From an uncultured Gammaproteobacteria bacterium (GTDB lineage Bacteria > Pseudomonadota > Gammaproteobacteria > Pseudomonadales > Porticoccaceae): 64,000 nt of DNA. Where the stretch lies: contig CAJXQR010000001.1 of assembly GCA_913058345.1 (NCBI GenBank), positions 1 through 64,000 on the forward strand, read 5' to 3'. This document shows positions 1-8,893 of the stretch, piece by piece. The notes under the pieces were generated by a model that saw only the letters and a list, made by a program, of their open reading frames with translations, had not been told where the DNA came from and did no database searches. The position numbers were made by a program, and so were the translations under genes. Position 1 is the stretch's first letter. The number at the start of each line of letters is the position of its first letter.

Positions 1-14
1 CGGCAGGGTGGCAA

Positions 15-1208
15 TTAACACTCGGCGACAAACACCGCTCTACGCGGTGCTGGATGGCCCTCGCAGGTGCGGCTGCTGTCGTTAGCGTCGAGGAAATCGG
101 GCAGGGATTCAAAGTGCATCCACGGGGTGCTGCGCTGTTCAGCGGTACTGGTGTCGCACACATCCACCAGGCGTGGCGTTTTAAAACCACATTTGCGCAA
201 CCAGCTGAGCAGGGTCGGCGGGCTGGGTATAAACCAGACATTACGCATTTTTGCATAGCGCCCCTCGGGCACCAGTACCTCATCTTTACTCCCGTCGATA
301 ACCAGCGTTTCTAGCACCAGTTGGCCGCCGGGTTTAAGACAGGCTTTGAGTTCGAGCAAATGATCCATGGCTGAGCGGCGGTGGTAGAGCACGCCCATAG
401 AAAAGACTGTGTCAAAGGCCTCTAGTGTCGCAGGCAGGTCTTCAATACCCAGAGGCAAAATATCCACGGGTAGGCTTGTGTCTACCGCATGTTGTGCGGT
501 TGTGGTGCGTGCTGGGGCTTGTTGCGTGGATGGGCCGGTTTTTTTTAAAGCAAGGGTCTCTGGGGAAGCGGCCTTTGATGGGAACTGAAGGGCAGAGGTC
601 GGGGTTGCAAATTGATTGGCAAAATGTTTTAACGCATAAAATTGCACAACGAAGCGGGGCGAGGGGTCGATGCCAATAACCCGTTGTGCGCCCTCACCGT
701 ACATGCGCCAGCAGTGGTAGCCATTGCCACAGCCAACATCGAGTACTAGCTTATCTTTTAATGGCGCGATGTGGGGCAGTAAGCGATCCCATTTCCAGTC
801 AGACCGCCACTCGGTGTCGACATCGAGGCCGAAGAGTTGATAGGGGCCTTTGCGCCAGGGGTGGAGAGCCATCAAGCTCGTGCGCAATTGTTCGCGCTGA
901 GCGTCGCTACAATCATTGGCTTCGCCAATGCGCACGCCAGTGCTGAAATCACAGCTGCTCGCGGTTAGAGAGGGAAGACTGTCCAGACACTGTTGCCACT
1001 GAGGGAGATCGCCCCAACGTTGGGGGTTCAAACCTCTGGCGATAGCGTCGGGTAGTTGAGCGGCCCACTGACTGAGAGAGGCTGGCTTGACCGAGCGTTT
1101 GTTGGCGGCGCGTTTGCTATGGGCACGCAAGGCTTGGGCCTGCTGTTCACCGAGGGTGTTGAGCCCTGTGAGCAGGTCCTGATAGTCGATTACGGGTTGG
1201 TCGCTCAT
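15..1208 (-). CDS. cmoB: tRNA U34 carboxymethyltransferase CmoB
   Basis: Transfers a carboxymethyl group from carboxy-SAM to 5-hydroxyuridine at the wobble position of tRNAs, giving cmo5U. The 397-residue product has the CmoB block TEWRSDWKWD (about 132-141), the SAM-binding loop DVGCGNGYH (157-165), the FDTVFSMGVLYHRR segment (265-278) and a closing PAPRRAVF. The family is usually about 323 residues. The excess is an N-terminal extension of some 25-40 residues and an insert of about 47 Ala/Thr/Ser/Pro-rich residues (roughly 201-247) between the SAM domain's QFYALKHF and LPLGIEDLPA. The ATG overlaps the cmoA stop by 4 bases (ATGA type), so translation is probably coupled to cmoA, which makes its cofactor. 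Confident on family; the role of the insert is unknown. Confidence 0.95.
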   Translation of the reverse strand: MSDQPVIDYQDLLTGLNTLGEQQAQALRAHSKRAANKRSVKPASLSQWAAQLPDAIARGLNPQRWGDLPQWQQCLDSLPSLTASSCDFSTGVRIGEANDCSDAQREQLRTSLMALHPWRKGPYQLFGLDVDTEWRSDWKWDRLLPHIAPLKDKLVLDVGCGNGYHCWRMYGEGAQRVIGIDPSPRFVVQFYALKHFANQFATPTSALQFPSKAASPETLALKKTGPSTQQAPARTTTAQHAVDTSLPVDILPLGIEDLPATLEAFDTVFSMGVLYHRRSAMDHLLELKACLKPGGQLVLETLVIDGSKDEVLVPEGRYAKMRNVWFIPSPPTLLSWLRKCGFKTPRLVDVCDTSTAEQRSTPWMHFESLPDFLDANDSSRTCEGHPAPRRAVFVAEC

Positions 1209-2017
1209 TTTATGGCCAGGAGAGAAGCGAAGTTAAAACATTGAAACCAGATGTCGATACGACGAAAGCCAACACTGGTAAGCCGTTCGCGGTGTTGGTC
1301 GAGGGTTTCGGGAATAAGGACGTTTTCCAGGGCCGAACGCTTTTGCGCAACCTCCAGTTCGGAGTAGCCATTGGCGCGCTTAAAGCTGTGGTGCAGCTCT
1401 ATCATCAGTTGGTTCAAGTGGTCATCGGCAAAGGCAATTTTCTCTGACAAAATGACGATGCCGCCGGGTAAAAGGGCATCGTAAATGTGCTGCATCAGTG
1501 CCGTGCGTGTTTCTGGGGGCAAAAATTGCAGGGTAAAGTTGAGCACCACCATTGAGGCATCGGCGAGGGGCTTTTCAAGGGGTAAGTCGAGCAAGTCGGC
1601 GCAAATGAGGTCGACCGTGGTGTCGGGCTGCTCATGGGCGAGAATGTTGGCACAGTGCTCAATCATCGCGGGGGCATTGTCGATGGCGACAATGCGGCAG
1701 TCGGGCACTTGAATGTGTTGCGCCATAGCCAGCGTTGATGCCCCGAGAGAGCAGCCCAGGTCGTAGCACTTTGATCGGGGTTGGGCGTAGCGCCCGGCCA
1801 GGGTGCCCGTCATGGCGATAATCGTTTCGTAACCCGGTACGGAGCGCTGGATCATATCCGGAAATACGGCGACCACATCAGCGTCGAACTTGAAGCCGGC
1901 AATATCAGCGAGGGGGCGGGAAAATAGTTTATCGTGGTTCAATTTGGCTTTTCTGTTGTTCGTGGAAAGGGCGTGAGAGGGCAGCCGCTCCTCTGTACAT
2001 GACACAGCACTTGACAC
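1205..2017 (-). CDS. cmoA: carboxy-S-adenosyl-L-methionine synthase CmoA
   Basis: Makes carboxy-SAM from SAM and prephenate for CmoB. Family marks are VFPDMIQRSVPGYE, YDLGCSLGASTLAMA (SAM loop), AIDNAPAMIEHC, MVVLNFTLQFLPP, HHSFKRANGYSELE and the terminal IWFQCFNFASLLAIK. The frame opens with a GTG at 2017 and gives 270 residues, while the family is about 247. An in-frame TTG at 1942, giving MNHDKLFSRP, would match the usual N-terminus better. Neither start has a convincing Shine-Dalgarno, so the start is unsettled. First gene of a cmoA-cmoB pair, with 4 bases of overlap. Confidence 0.95.
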   Translation of the reverse strand: MSSAVSCTEERLPSHALSTNNRKAKLNHDKLFSRPLADIAGFKFDADVVAVFPDMIQRSVPGYETIIAMTGTLAGRYAQPRSKCYDLGCSLGASTLAMAQHIQVPDCRIVAIDNAPAMIEHCANILAHEQPDTTVDLICADLLDLPLEKPLADASMVVLNFTLQFLPPETRTALMQHIYDALLPGGIVILSEKIAFADDHLNQLMIELHHSFKRANGYSELEVAQKRSALENVLIPETLDQHRERLTSVGFRRIDIWFQCFNFASLLAIK

Positions 2018-2171
2018 ATTGTGAATACATCATAGTACGCTCAATGTCGGCATCCATTGGTTAATGGTCGCCGTGCGTTTCTCCAAGGCCTGCATCCTTG
2101 CAGGCGTGCTTGCGGCCGTCATGAATAGAGAGGCGCCTCTCTTTAAGTTCAACGTTGTCGTAAGGGGCTAG
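2018..2171. other. intergenic region with a perfect palindrome
   Basis: Non-coding stretch upstream of cmoA and downstream of the M16 peptidase gene; both are on the minus strand. It holds the perfect 16-base palindrome AGAGAGGCGCCTCTCT at 2127-2142. The hairpin could end the peptidase transcript, but on the minus strand it is followed by ATTCATG rather than a U-run, so a factor-independent terminator is not established. No clear cmoA promoter was recognised. Confidence 0.5.
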
Positions 2172-5090
2172 TTACAGCGTAAATAACGTTAAATCTAAGG
2201 CGTCTAGTTTGGCGGCGCTATCGGCATTGGTGATAACAGCCGTACTGCGCTGTTCTTCGCGCAGATAGTCCCAGCCGACACGCTGCAGGTCGTCCAGTTT
2301 TACCGCGCGCACCTGATTGCGGAAGGCTTCGCGTTCTTCACGACCACGGCCATAGAGCTCGGCATGGAAGTTTTGCTTGGCTTCACCGGCGGGCGAAGAG
2401 GGTTTGTCGAGACCGGACACGACGCCAAGTATCGCCTCTTCTACCTGCTGCCACTGGTGCTGCCCTTCCTGCAGCCAGACTAATGAGGCCTGGAAGTCGT
2501 CGAGGGTGCCCTCAATACGAGGGTCACGGTAGGAGAAGAAGCGGAAGGCGCCACTGTTGTTGTCCTGTCCGGCACCGCCGCCGTAGGCACCGCCCTGCTC
2601 GCGAATGGCGCGGTGTAAATAGCCATTGCGTAGAAAGCCGCCGAGCACACTCAGTGGTGCGGCGTCGGGGTGAGCCATGGGCACAGTGGGGTAGGCGTGA
2701 GCGCAGAAATTGACCTGGGTGCTAGTGGCCCACAATTGCTGGCTTGGAGAGCAGAGTTTGGGGCGACTAAAGGGTGTAAAGGTGGAATCGTCACCAGGTG
2801 CCAGCGCACCGAGAAAGTCTGTGGCAAATTGGCTCATGTGTTCTTGCTCGCCGACCAGCAAAGCCTGTCGTGGTGCCTGTAAAAAGAGGGCGTGAAGCTC
2901 GGTCAGTTTGGCGGCGAAGTCAGCGAGTTCAACCTGTGCATTGAGGCTGCCATCGAGTCGTTTGACAAGACGGATGCCTTCCATGCCGCCCCATTGGTGG
3001 GATAACCAGGCACAGGGACTGGTATGACTGGCGGCAGCAGTCATGACCAGAGTATGGCCGTTACCGGTAACACTGCTTTCGCGGCGCGCGCGGATTTGTG
3101 CAATAAGCTCGCGCAAGCGCGGTAATTCATCGAAGCGAACGGACTCAAAGGTCGTGTTCATTAGCTCAGAAAGTGCTTTCTGATTATTTGCTAAGCCCTT
3201 GGTGCTAATAACTAAATGTCCACTAAGATTTTGCAGGTCATCGACCGCACAGCGCACGGAGGCATGAGTATTAATCGAACCACAGACCTGAGACTGCCAG
3301 AGTTGAGTGGCGAGGTAGTCTTTGTCACCAACACCGAGTTCGGTAAGGCAGCTGGCGTAAAGGGGTAGCAGGTCAATCTGTTCTTCAGAGAGTGCCGGCA
3401 GCTCAATTAACAATTGTTGATAGACCAGACCATTAGTGCCGACTTCGTATTGAGTAAGGGGGAAGTCTCCGTCAGTTTTGCGGGTGGCACCGACATAGGC
3501 CATCTCGGGGGAGATGTCTTCAAGGCCGACCTTGGGCAGCACGCCTTCGTCATCGACCTGCATTTGACGTGCATTCAAGGCGGCCGTTTGCTTGATAATT
3601 TCTTGTTTTTCTGCATCACTGAGCTGGGTCTTGATAGCGGCCAGTTTTGCGGCTTCGCTTTTTTCGCGCCGTGCTGAGAGGGCGGGTTCTGGGCGCAGGG
3701 TTAAGCGTACGCGATGGGGGTTGTCTACCAACAACTCACGGGCCAGTGATTGTATAAACGTGGGATCGGCGATGGCTTCACGCAACTCTGCCAACACAGG
3801 TTCTAAATCGAGCAGGGCGATGGGGTCGCCGCGGTGTGTGGCGCTGGTCAAAGAGGTCAAAATCAACTGCAGGCCGTAGGGGTAGCCGTCACCACCAATT
3901 TCACGCTGCTGCAATTCGAGTTGATGCAAAGAGGCTTCGACCTGGTCCTGGGCGACGCCATTCTCGGCGACATCACGCAGTACGTCCATCACCAGGTTTT
4001 CCAGCTCAACGGCTTTCTCGGGCTCGCTGCCCTCTATGCCGCAGACAAAGCACATTTCTTTCTGCGAGTCGTCCAGTCCGCACAATGGTGATGGCGAGCT
4101 GCCGAGATCGCTGGTTTCGAGGGCTTTCAACAGCGGTGATGCGCTGTTGTCCAGCAAAACGCTATTGAGCAAATGGGCTTGCATACAGGCTTTTAAATCG
4201 GTGGCCTTGCCCAGTAGCCAGCTGATGATAATGTGGGTTTTGTTGTCGGTAGGGCCTTCCTCGTCAAAAGCATACGCTTCTTCAACGGCAATGGGCGCCA
4301 GGTAGCGTTTTTCGTCGGCGACGGCGATGGTTTCAGGCAGCGGCTCGAACCGGTGCAAAGCCTCGCGCTCAAAGTTGGCTTGATGCTCAGCGGCGGGGAT
4401 GTCACCAAAGGTCATAAAGGTGGCATTGCTAGGGTGGTAATGGGTGCGATAAAAGTTTTTTAGCTGCTCATACGTTAAATCGGGAATCGCTGCCGGATCG
4501 CCACCACTGTTGTAGTGATAGGTGGTGGTCGGATAGAGGTAGGTACAAAGGGTGTGCCACAGGGTCGAAGTGACTGAGCTCATTGCGCCCTTCATTTCAT
4601 TGAAAACAACGCCCTTGTAGACCAGATCAGAGTCGCTATTTTCGGCGTCTTTAAACTCAAGACGGTGCCCTTCCTGGGCGAAATCGAGGGGGTTGAGTCG
4701 CGAGAAAAATACCGCATCAAGATAGACTTGGAGAAGATTGTTAAAGTCCTTTCTATTCTGGCTGGCGAAGGGGTAAGCCGTCCAGTCGGAGCTGGTAAAG
4801 GCATTCATAAAGGTGTTTAGCGAGCGGCGAATCATCATAAAGAAGGGGTCGCGCACCGGGTATTTTTCACTACCACACAGAGCCGTATGTTCGAGAATAT
4901 GCGCTACACCCCGTGAGTCTTCAGGCACTGTGCGCAGGGCCACCAGAAAGACATTCTCACTGTTATCGGTGGCAATATGAATATGTTGAGCGCCGGTTTT
5001 AATGTGGCGGTATTCACTGACATCGAGGTCGAGGGATTCAATACGCTGGCTGCGCAAAAACTCAAAAGTGGGGTGGGGGGGAGCATTCAT
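2172..5090 (-). CDS. PreP/Cym1-type M16 zinc metallopeptidase
   Basis: Large clamshell metallopeptidase of the M16C (presequence protease, insulinase-like) group, expected to degrade free peptides of moderate length. The inverted zinc motif HILEH is at residues 64-68, with the third ligand Glu in GVVFNEMKG at about 165. HTALCGSEKYPVRDPF and LNTFMNAFTSSDWTAYPFAS are typical of PreP. The C-terminal half carries the AYGGGAG substrate-binding region. At 972 residues it is full length, with two homologous halves. No signal peptide is visible, so the protein is probably cytoplasmic. It is a lone gene with a 177-base upstream gap. Family assignment is firm; the natural substrate is not known from sequence. 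Confidence 0.93.
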   Translation of the reverse strand: MNAPPHPTFEFLRSQRIESLDLDVSEYRHIKTGAQHIHIATDNSENVFLVALRTVPEDSRGVAHILEHTALCGSEKYPVRDPFFMMIRRSLNTFMNAFTSSDWTAYPFASQNRKDFNNLLQVYLDAVFFSRLNPLDFAQEGHRLEFKDAENSDSDLVYKGVVFNEMKGAMSSVTSTLWHTLCTYLYPTTTYHYNSGGDPAAIPDLTYEQLKNFYRTHYHPSNATFMTFGDIPAAEHQANFEREALHRFEPLPETIAVADEKRYLAPIAVEEAYAFDEEGPTDNKTHIIISWLLGKATDLKACMQAHLLNSVLLDNSASPLLKALETSDLGSSPSPLCGLDDSQKEMCFVCGIEGSEPEKAVELENLVMDVLRDVAENGVAQDQVEASLHQLELQQREIGGDGYPYGLQLILTSLTSATHRGDPIALLDLEPVLAELREAIADPTFIQSLARELLVDNPHRVRLTLRPEPALSARREKSEAAKLAAIKTQLSDAEKQEIIKQTAALNARQMQVDDEGVLPKVGLEDISPEMAYVGATRKTDGDFPLTQYEVGTNGLVYQQLLIELPALSEEQIDLLPLYASCLTELGVGDKDYLATQLWQSQVCGSINTHASVRCAVDDLQNLSGHLVISTKGLANNQKALSELMNTTFESVRFDELPRLRELIAQIRARRESSVTGNGHTLVMTAAASHTSPCAWLSHQWGGMEGIRLVKRLDGSLNAQVELADFAAKLTELHALFLQAPRQALLVGEQEHMSQFATDFLGALAPGDDSTFTPFSRPKLCSPSQQLWATSTQVNFCAHAYPTVPMAHPDAAPLSVLGGFLRNGYLHRAIREQGGAYGGGAGQDNNSGAFRFFSYRDPRIEGTLDDFQASLVWLQEGQHQWQQVEEAILGVVSGLDKPSSPAGEAKQNFHAELYGRGREEREAFRNQVRAVKLDDLQRVGWDYLREEQRSTAVITNADSAAKLDALDLTLFTL

Positions 5091-5267
5091 AAACAGCTTA
5101 CCTGGGTGTTAATGGAGCGTGAATTCAGATTGATTGCCAAGGAGCAAAGATTTCAATTGACCAATTATTATTCTACTCTGCGCGGGGCTCCTAGGGTGAA
5201 AATTTTTAGGGTGCATCAAGCATGTTACAACGCTAAAGGGTACGACTAAAGCCCTCTGCAAGAGAGC

Positions 5268-6002
5268 TTATTTAAGTTTGCGAGCAAATAACGCAAAGGC
5301 AATATCCCAATGGCGCTCGGCGGCATCGTGGTTGTATGTCATACGTTGGGGAAAGGCGAAGCCGTGTTCAGTGTTAGGCACTTTCTCGAGCACGTAGTCG
5401 ACGTTGTTTTCGCTCAGACAGGCATCGAGGGCTTTGATCTCAGCATCGGGCACATAGGGGTCGTGGGCAGCGAAGCCGAAGTAAAGCGAGCAGTCGCTTT
5501 CGATATTGGGGATCAGAAGGTGGGCGGAATCACTTTTTCTGGTGACGTGGGACACCCCGTAGAGGGAGGCCATCGCTTTAAAACGCTCGGGGAAGCGACA
5601 AGTGACGGCAAGTACAAATTTGCCGCTCATGCAATAGCCGATACAGCCCATGGGGCCGGGTAGGGCGTTGGGGTGGGCATCGAGCCAGTCAATCATGGCG
5701 CGAGTGTCGCTGATAATCATGCCGTTGGTGTGAGCATCGAGCATGGCCATCATCTGGCCACCGGGATCGCGCACGCCGTAACGGTAGTAAAGGTTGGGAA
5801 TAATGGCGATATAACCCTGGGCGGCGATGCGGCGTACAAAGTCGTAGAGCTCGCCACGTACACCGGGGGCGTCCATATAGAGAATAACAGGCGGATAGGC
5901 TGTTATCGCATCGCTGGCGGGCCAGGCGACAAAGCATTCCATGTCACCATCGGGGGTGGTGATAGTGACGACATCTTCGGTTAAGCGTGTTTGCGTGCTC
6001 AT
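5268..6002 (-). CDS. dienelactone hydrolase family protein
   Basis: Alpha/beta hydrolase of the dienelactone hydrolase family (244 residues, normal length). The nucleophile elbow is GYCMSG with Cys124. The likely acid is Asp181 (AAHDPYVP) and the histidine is His213 (TEHGFAF), which completes the Cys-Asp-His triad of classical dienelactone hydrolases. No signal peptide. It lies just downstream of two CoA transferases on the same strand with a 111-base gap. A role in opening lactones or cleaving esters during degradation of cyclic or aromatic compounds fits this setting. The true substrate cannot be read from sequence. Confidence 0.88.
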   Translation of the reverse strand: MSTQTRLTEDVVTITTPDGDMECFVAWPASDAITAYPPVILYMDAPGVRGELYDFVRRIAAQGYIAIIPNLYYRYGVRDPGGQMMAMLDAHTNGMIISDTRAMIDWLDAHPNALPGPMGCIGYCMSGKFVLAVTCRFPERFKAMASLYGVSHVTRKSDSAHLLIPNIESDCSLYFGFAAHDPYVPDAEIKALDACLSENNVDYVLEKVPNTEHGFAFPQRMTYNHDAAERHWDIAFALFARKLK

Positions 6003-6113
6003 CAGTGGGTTTGACCTTTTTATAAGGTTAAGAGCTTGGGTTTGTCTTTCCTGGGCTCGTATTTGGAAATTTTGGCAACACCAAAAAGTGTTAAGCTCAA
6101 AACCAGTTTGGGC

Positions 6114-7325
6114 TCAAACCTGTTTAGAGTTGATGACGCCCTCAGCTTCTAGTACGGCAATATTCTCAGCGGAGTAGCCAAGCACGTCACTGAGAATTTC
6201 GTGATTATGCTCGCCGAGAAACCCCGCTGTTTGTTCAGGTATGTCGGGAAAGGTTGAAAAACGCAGGGGGGTGCGAGGAATTTTAAGTGGCCCCCAAACG
6301 GGATCGACGACTGTTCGCACCATATTGCGGGCCCGGGTGTGAGGGTGTTCCATCACCTCGGGTACGCTGAGTATGGGGGCGCTGGGTATACGTGCGTCTT
6401 GTAAAATGGCTAAGGCTTCATCGGGATCGACAATAGCATCGAGCCAGGTTTGCACAGCCTGGTTGACCGCCTCTTTATTCTCACGGCGAGCGGCGAGGTC
6501 GGCAAAGCGCGGGTCGCTGAGCATATCTTCACGTCCCATTGTCTTTGCCAGCTTATCCCACTGAGCGCCCAGGGCGAGAACAAATAGATAGCGCTCGCCA
6601 CATCTAAAAATGCCTGCTGGGGCGGCGACACCGTGCGTCGCGCCCGCTCGCTTAGGCGTGTAGGCGCCCGCTGACGCATCGTAGAGCTGCACGTTCATTT
6701 CGTGGTAACTGAATAAAATTTCCTGTAGACAGAGATCGAGGTGCTGTCCCTCTCCACCGCGAAAACGGTGGAAAAGTGCGGCGACAATAGCGGCATAGGC
6801 ATGTGTGCCGCTGGAGACATCACCAAAGGTGAGGTCGGCAAAAACCGGGGCTCGATCAGGCTCGCCATTCATGTCGAGAATACCCGCGTAGGATTGGCCA
6901 ATGTAATCGTAACCGGGCAAGGATGCGAGTGGACCGTCCTGGCCGAAGCAGGAGATAGAGCACATCACTAAATTGGGATTAATGGCCTTAAGACTTGCCC
7001 AGTCCATATTGAAACGCTTCATCACACCGGGACTAAAGTTTTCTACCACGACGTCGGCATCTTTAATTAAGTCATGGCAAATTTTTTGTGCCGCAGGTTT
7101 GGTTAAATCCAGGCTCATGCTTTTTTTACCCAAATTGTGTTGCACATAAAAGGCACTGCGGCCGTCTTTGTGCATGGGTAACAGACGAGCGGGGTCGCCG
7201 TTTAAAGGCTCGATCTTTATGACATCGGCGCCGTGTTCAGCCAACATCTTGGTGCAGTGGGGGCCGGCAACGAAATGGGAAAAATCAATGACTTTAATGC
7301 CGTCGAACATGCTCTGTGGGGCCAC
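6114..7325 (-). CDS. class III (CaiB/BaiF) CoA transferase, copy 1
   Basis: Family III CoA transferase, moving CoA between an acyl-CoA donor and a carboxylic acid. At 403 residues it is of family length. Seen: KVIDFSHFVAGPHC at the N-terminus, DVVVENFSPGVMKRF, NLVMCSISCFGQDGP, and FGDVSSGTHA with Asp169 as the expected catalytic aspartate that forms the glutamyl/aspartyl-CoA anhydride in this family. Closely similar along its whole length to the next gene upstream (7460-8674), so the two look like a tandem duplication that could form a heteromeric enzyme. Gap to copy 2 is 134 bases. Substrate unknown. Confidence 0.9.
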   Translation of the reverse strand: MAPQSMFDGIKVIDFSHFVAGPHCTKMLAEHGADVIKIEPLNGDPARLLPMHKDGRSAFYVQHNLGKKSMSLDLTKPAAQKICHDLIKDADVVVENFSPGVMKRFNMDWASLKAINPNLVMCSISCFGQDGPLASLPGYDYIGQSYAGILDMNGEPDRAPVFADLTFGDVSSGTHAYAAIVAALFHRFRGGEGQHLDLCLQEILFSYHEMNVQLYDASAGAYTPKRAGATHGVAAPAGIFRCGERYLFVLALGAQWDKLAKTMGREDMLSDPRFADLAARRENKEAVNQAVQTWLDAIVDPDEALAILQDARIPSAPILSVPEVMEHPHTRARNMVRTVVDPVWGPLKIPRTPLRFSTFPDIPEQTAGFLGEHNHEILSDVLGYSAENIAVLEAEGVINSKQV

Positions 7326-7459
7326 GGAGAACTCCTGTTATGTTGAAATCGTGTTTATTATTTTTCAGTGTGTTCAATGGATGCTTAATAGATTGTTAGG
7401 CGCTCGTCATTAATCGGGGCTGCACACAATCAGTCCCGACTAATGAGGTAAGTTAAAGG

Positions 7460-8674
7460 CTAGACGTTTTTTTCGCTAAGCACGCCCGATGCTTGTAAAG
7501 CGCTAATTTTTTCAGGCGAATAGCCTAATTGTTCACGTAGTATTTCCTCATTGTGCTCACCAAGGAAGGGAGCCTGAAGCTCAAGCCGTTCGGGATACTG
7601 CGAGTAGCGCAGCGGTGCACCTGGGATTTTTACTTCGCCAAAAATGCGATCTTTAACCGTTTGTACGATGCCGCGCTGCTGCATATGGGGGTGGGCCATA
7701 ACGTCGGGCACGCTCAGGATCGGCGCCGCGGGCACATGGTTTTCCTGTACAAGAATGCGCACAGCCTCGGTGACATCGCTCACCGTACTTAACCAACGTT
7801 CGATTTCGGCGCTTATTTCATCGCGGTTTTCATTGCGTACCAGGGGGTTGGCAAAGCGGGGATCGTCTGCCCAGTCTTCGCGACCCAACAGCTTGATCAG
7901 GTTATTCCACTGAGCACCAATGGCGACGATAATGAGATAATCTTCCTGGCACTTGAAGAGCCCAAGGGGTGCGACGAAGGCGTGTTGGTGGCCACTGCGC
8001 TGGGGTACCTGTGCACCACCGGAGGCATCGTAAACCTGCACGTTCATTTCGTGATAGCTGAACAGGCAATCGAGCAAGGCGATATCGAGGAACTGTCCGC
8101 CGCCGCCCATGGCTTTGTGATACAGGGCCGTAACAATCGCCCCATAGGCATGAGCGCCGGTGGAAATATCACCAAAGGCCATGCCTGAGAGTGCCGGATA
8201 GCCGTCGGCTTCACCGGTCATGCCCAAAATACCAGAGTAGGCTTGGCCGATGTAATCAAAGCCGGGCAGTTTTGCCAGGGGGCCTTCCTGGCCCAGACAG
8301 GAGATAGAGCACATGATGACATCGGGGTTGATCTTGCTGACGGCGTCCCAGTCCATATTGAATTTCTTCATCACGCCGGGGGTGAAATTTTCAATCACCA
8401 CGTCGACAGTTTTAATCAATTCGTGGCAAATTTCCTGGCCTTCTGTGGTACGCAGGTCGAGGCAGAGATTCTTCTTGCCGCGATTGTGCTGAATAAAATA
8501 GCCACTGCGACCTTCTTTGATGATCGGCAAATGACGGGCGGCATCGCCGATTTGGGCTTCCACTTTGATCACCTCGGCGCCGGCCTCGGCCATTAAACGA
8601 GTGCAGTGTGGGCCGGCTACAAAGTGAGAAAAATCGAGAACTTTGACACCGTCGAGAACGTGCTTTCTTGTCAT
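7460..8674 (-). CDS. class III (CaiB/BaiF) CoA transferase, copy 2
   Basis: Second family III CoA transferase (404 residues), transcribed first of the pair. Conserved blocks: KVLDFSHFVAGPHC, DVVIENFTPGVMKKFNMDW, DVIMCSISCLGQEGP and FGDISTGAHA with Asp169 as catalytic aspartate. It shares with copy 1 the segment boundaries, motif positions and even residue numbering, which supports a local duplication. Downstream are copy 1 and a dienelactone hydrolase. Upstream and divergent is a truncated haemoglobin. The setting points to activation of an organic acid for catabolism; the acid is not identifiable. Confidence 0.9.
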   Translation of the reverse strand: MTRKHVLDGVKVLDFSHFVAGPHCTRLMAEAGAEVIKVEAQIGDAARHLPIIKEGRSGYFIQHNRGKKNLCLDLRTTEGQEICHELIKTVDVVIENFTPGVMKKFNMDWDAVSKINPDVIMCSISCLGQEGPLAKLPGFDYIGQAYSGILGMTGEADGYPALSGMAFGDISTGAHAYGAIVTALYHKAMGGGGQFLDIALLDCLFSYHEMNVQVYDASGGAQVPQRSGHQHAFVAPLGLFKCQEDYLIIVAIGAQWNNLIKLLGREDWADDPRFANPLVRNENRDEISAEIERWLSTVSDVTEAVRILVQENHVPAAPILSVPDVMAHPHMQQRGIVQTVKDRIFGEVKIPGAPLRYSQYPERLELQAPFLGEHNEEILREQLGYSPEKISALQASGVLSEKNV

Positions 8675-8893
8675 GAGATATGCCCTTGTATTATTGAACC
8701 GGAATGCTTTCCTATTGGCTCAGATCAATGAATGTGCTTTATCTAATTACCGTTACGTTGTATGTGGCGGTTTTACTCTTATAATTTGCGGCTCATTTGT
8801 AGCGTAAAGCGCCGCAAAATGCCAGCTTATTGACCGGCGGTTTTACTCGAACGCGAGGATGTAGTTTTAACAATAACGGAAGGGGTGAGTACA
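8675..8893 (+). promoter_or_regulatory. divergent intergenic region with globin promoter and repeats
   Basis: A plus-strand promoter candidate has -35 TTGTAT (8758-8763), a 16-base spacer and -10 TATAAT (8780-8785). The exact 13-base direct repeat GGCGGTTTTACTC occurs at 8766-8778, inside the promoter spacer, and at 8836-8848. An 8-base inverted repeat, TTTGCGGC (8785-8792) and GCCGCAAA (8811-8818), lies just past the -10. A Shine-Dalgarno (GGAAGGGG, 8878-8885) precedes the ATG at 8894. These repeats could bind a regulator of the globin gene or of the divergent CoA transferases; no known operator is recognised. Confidence 0.55.
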
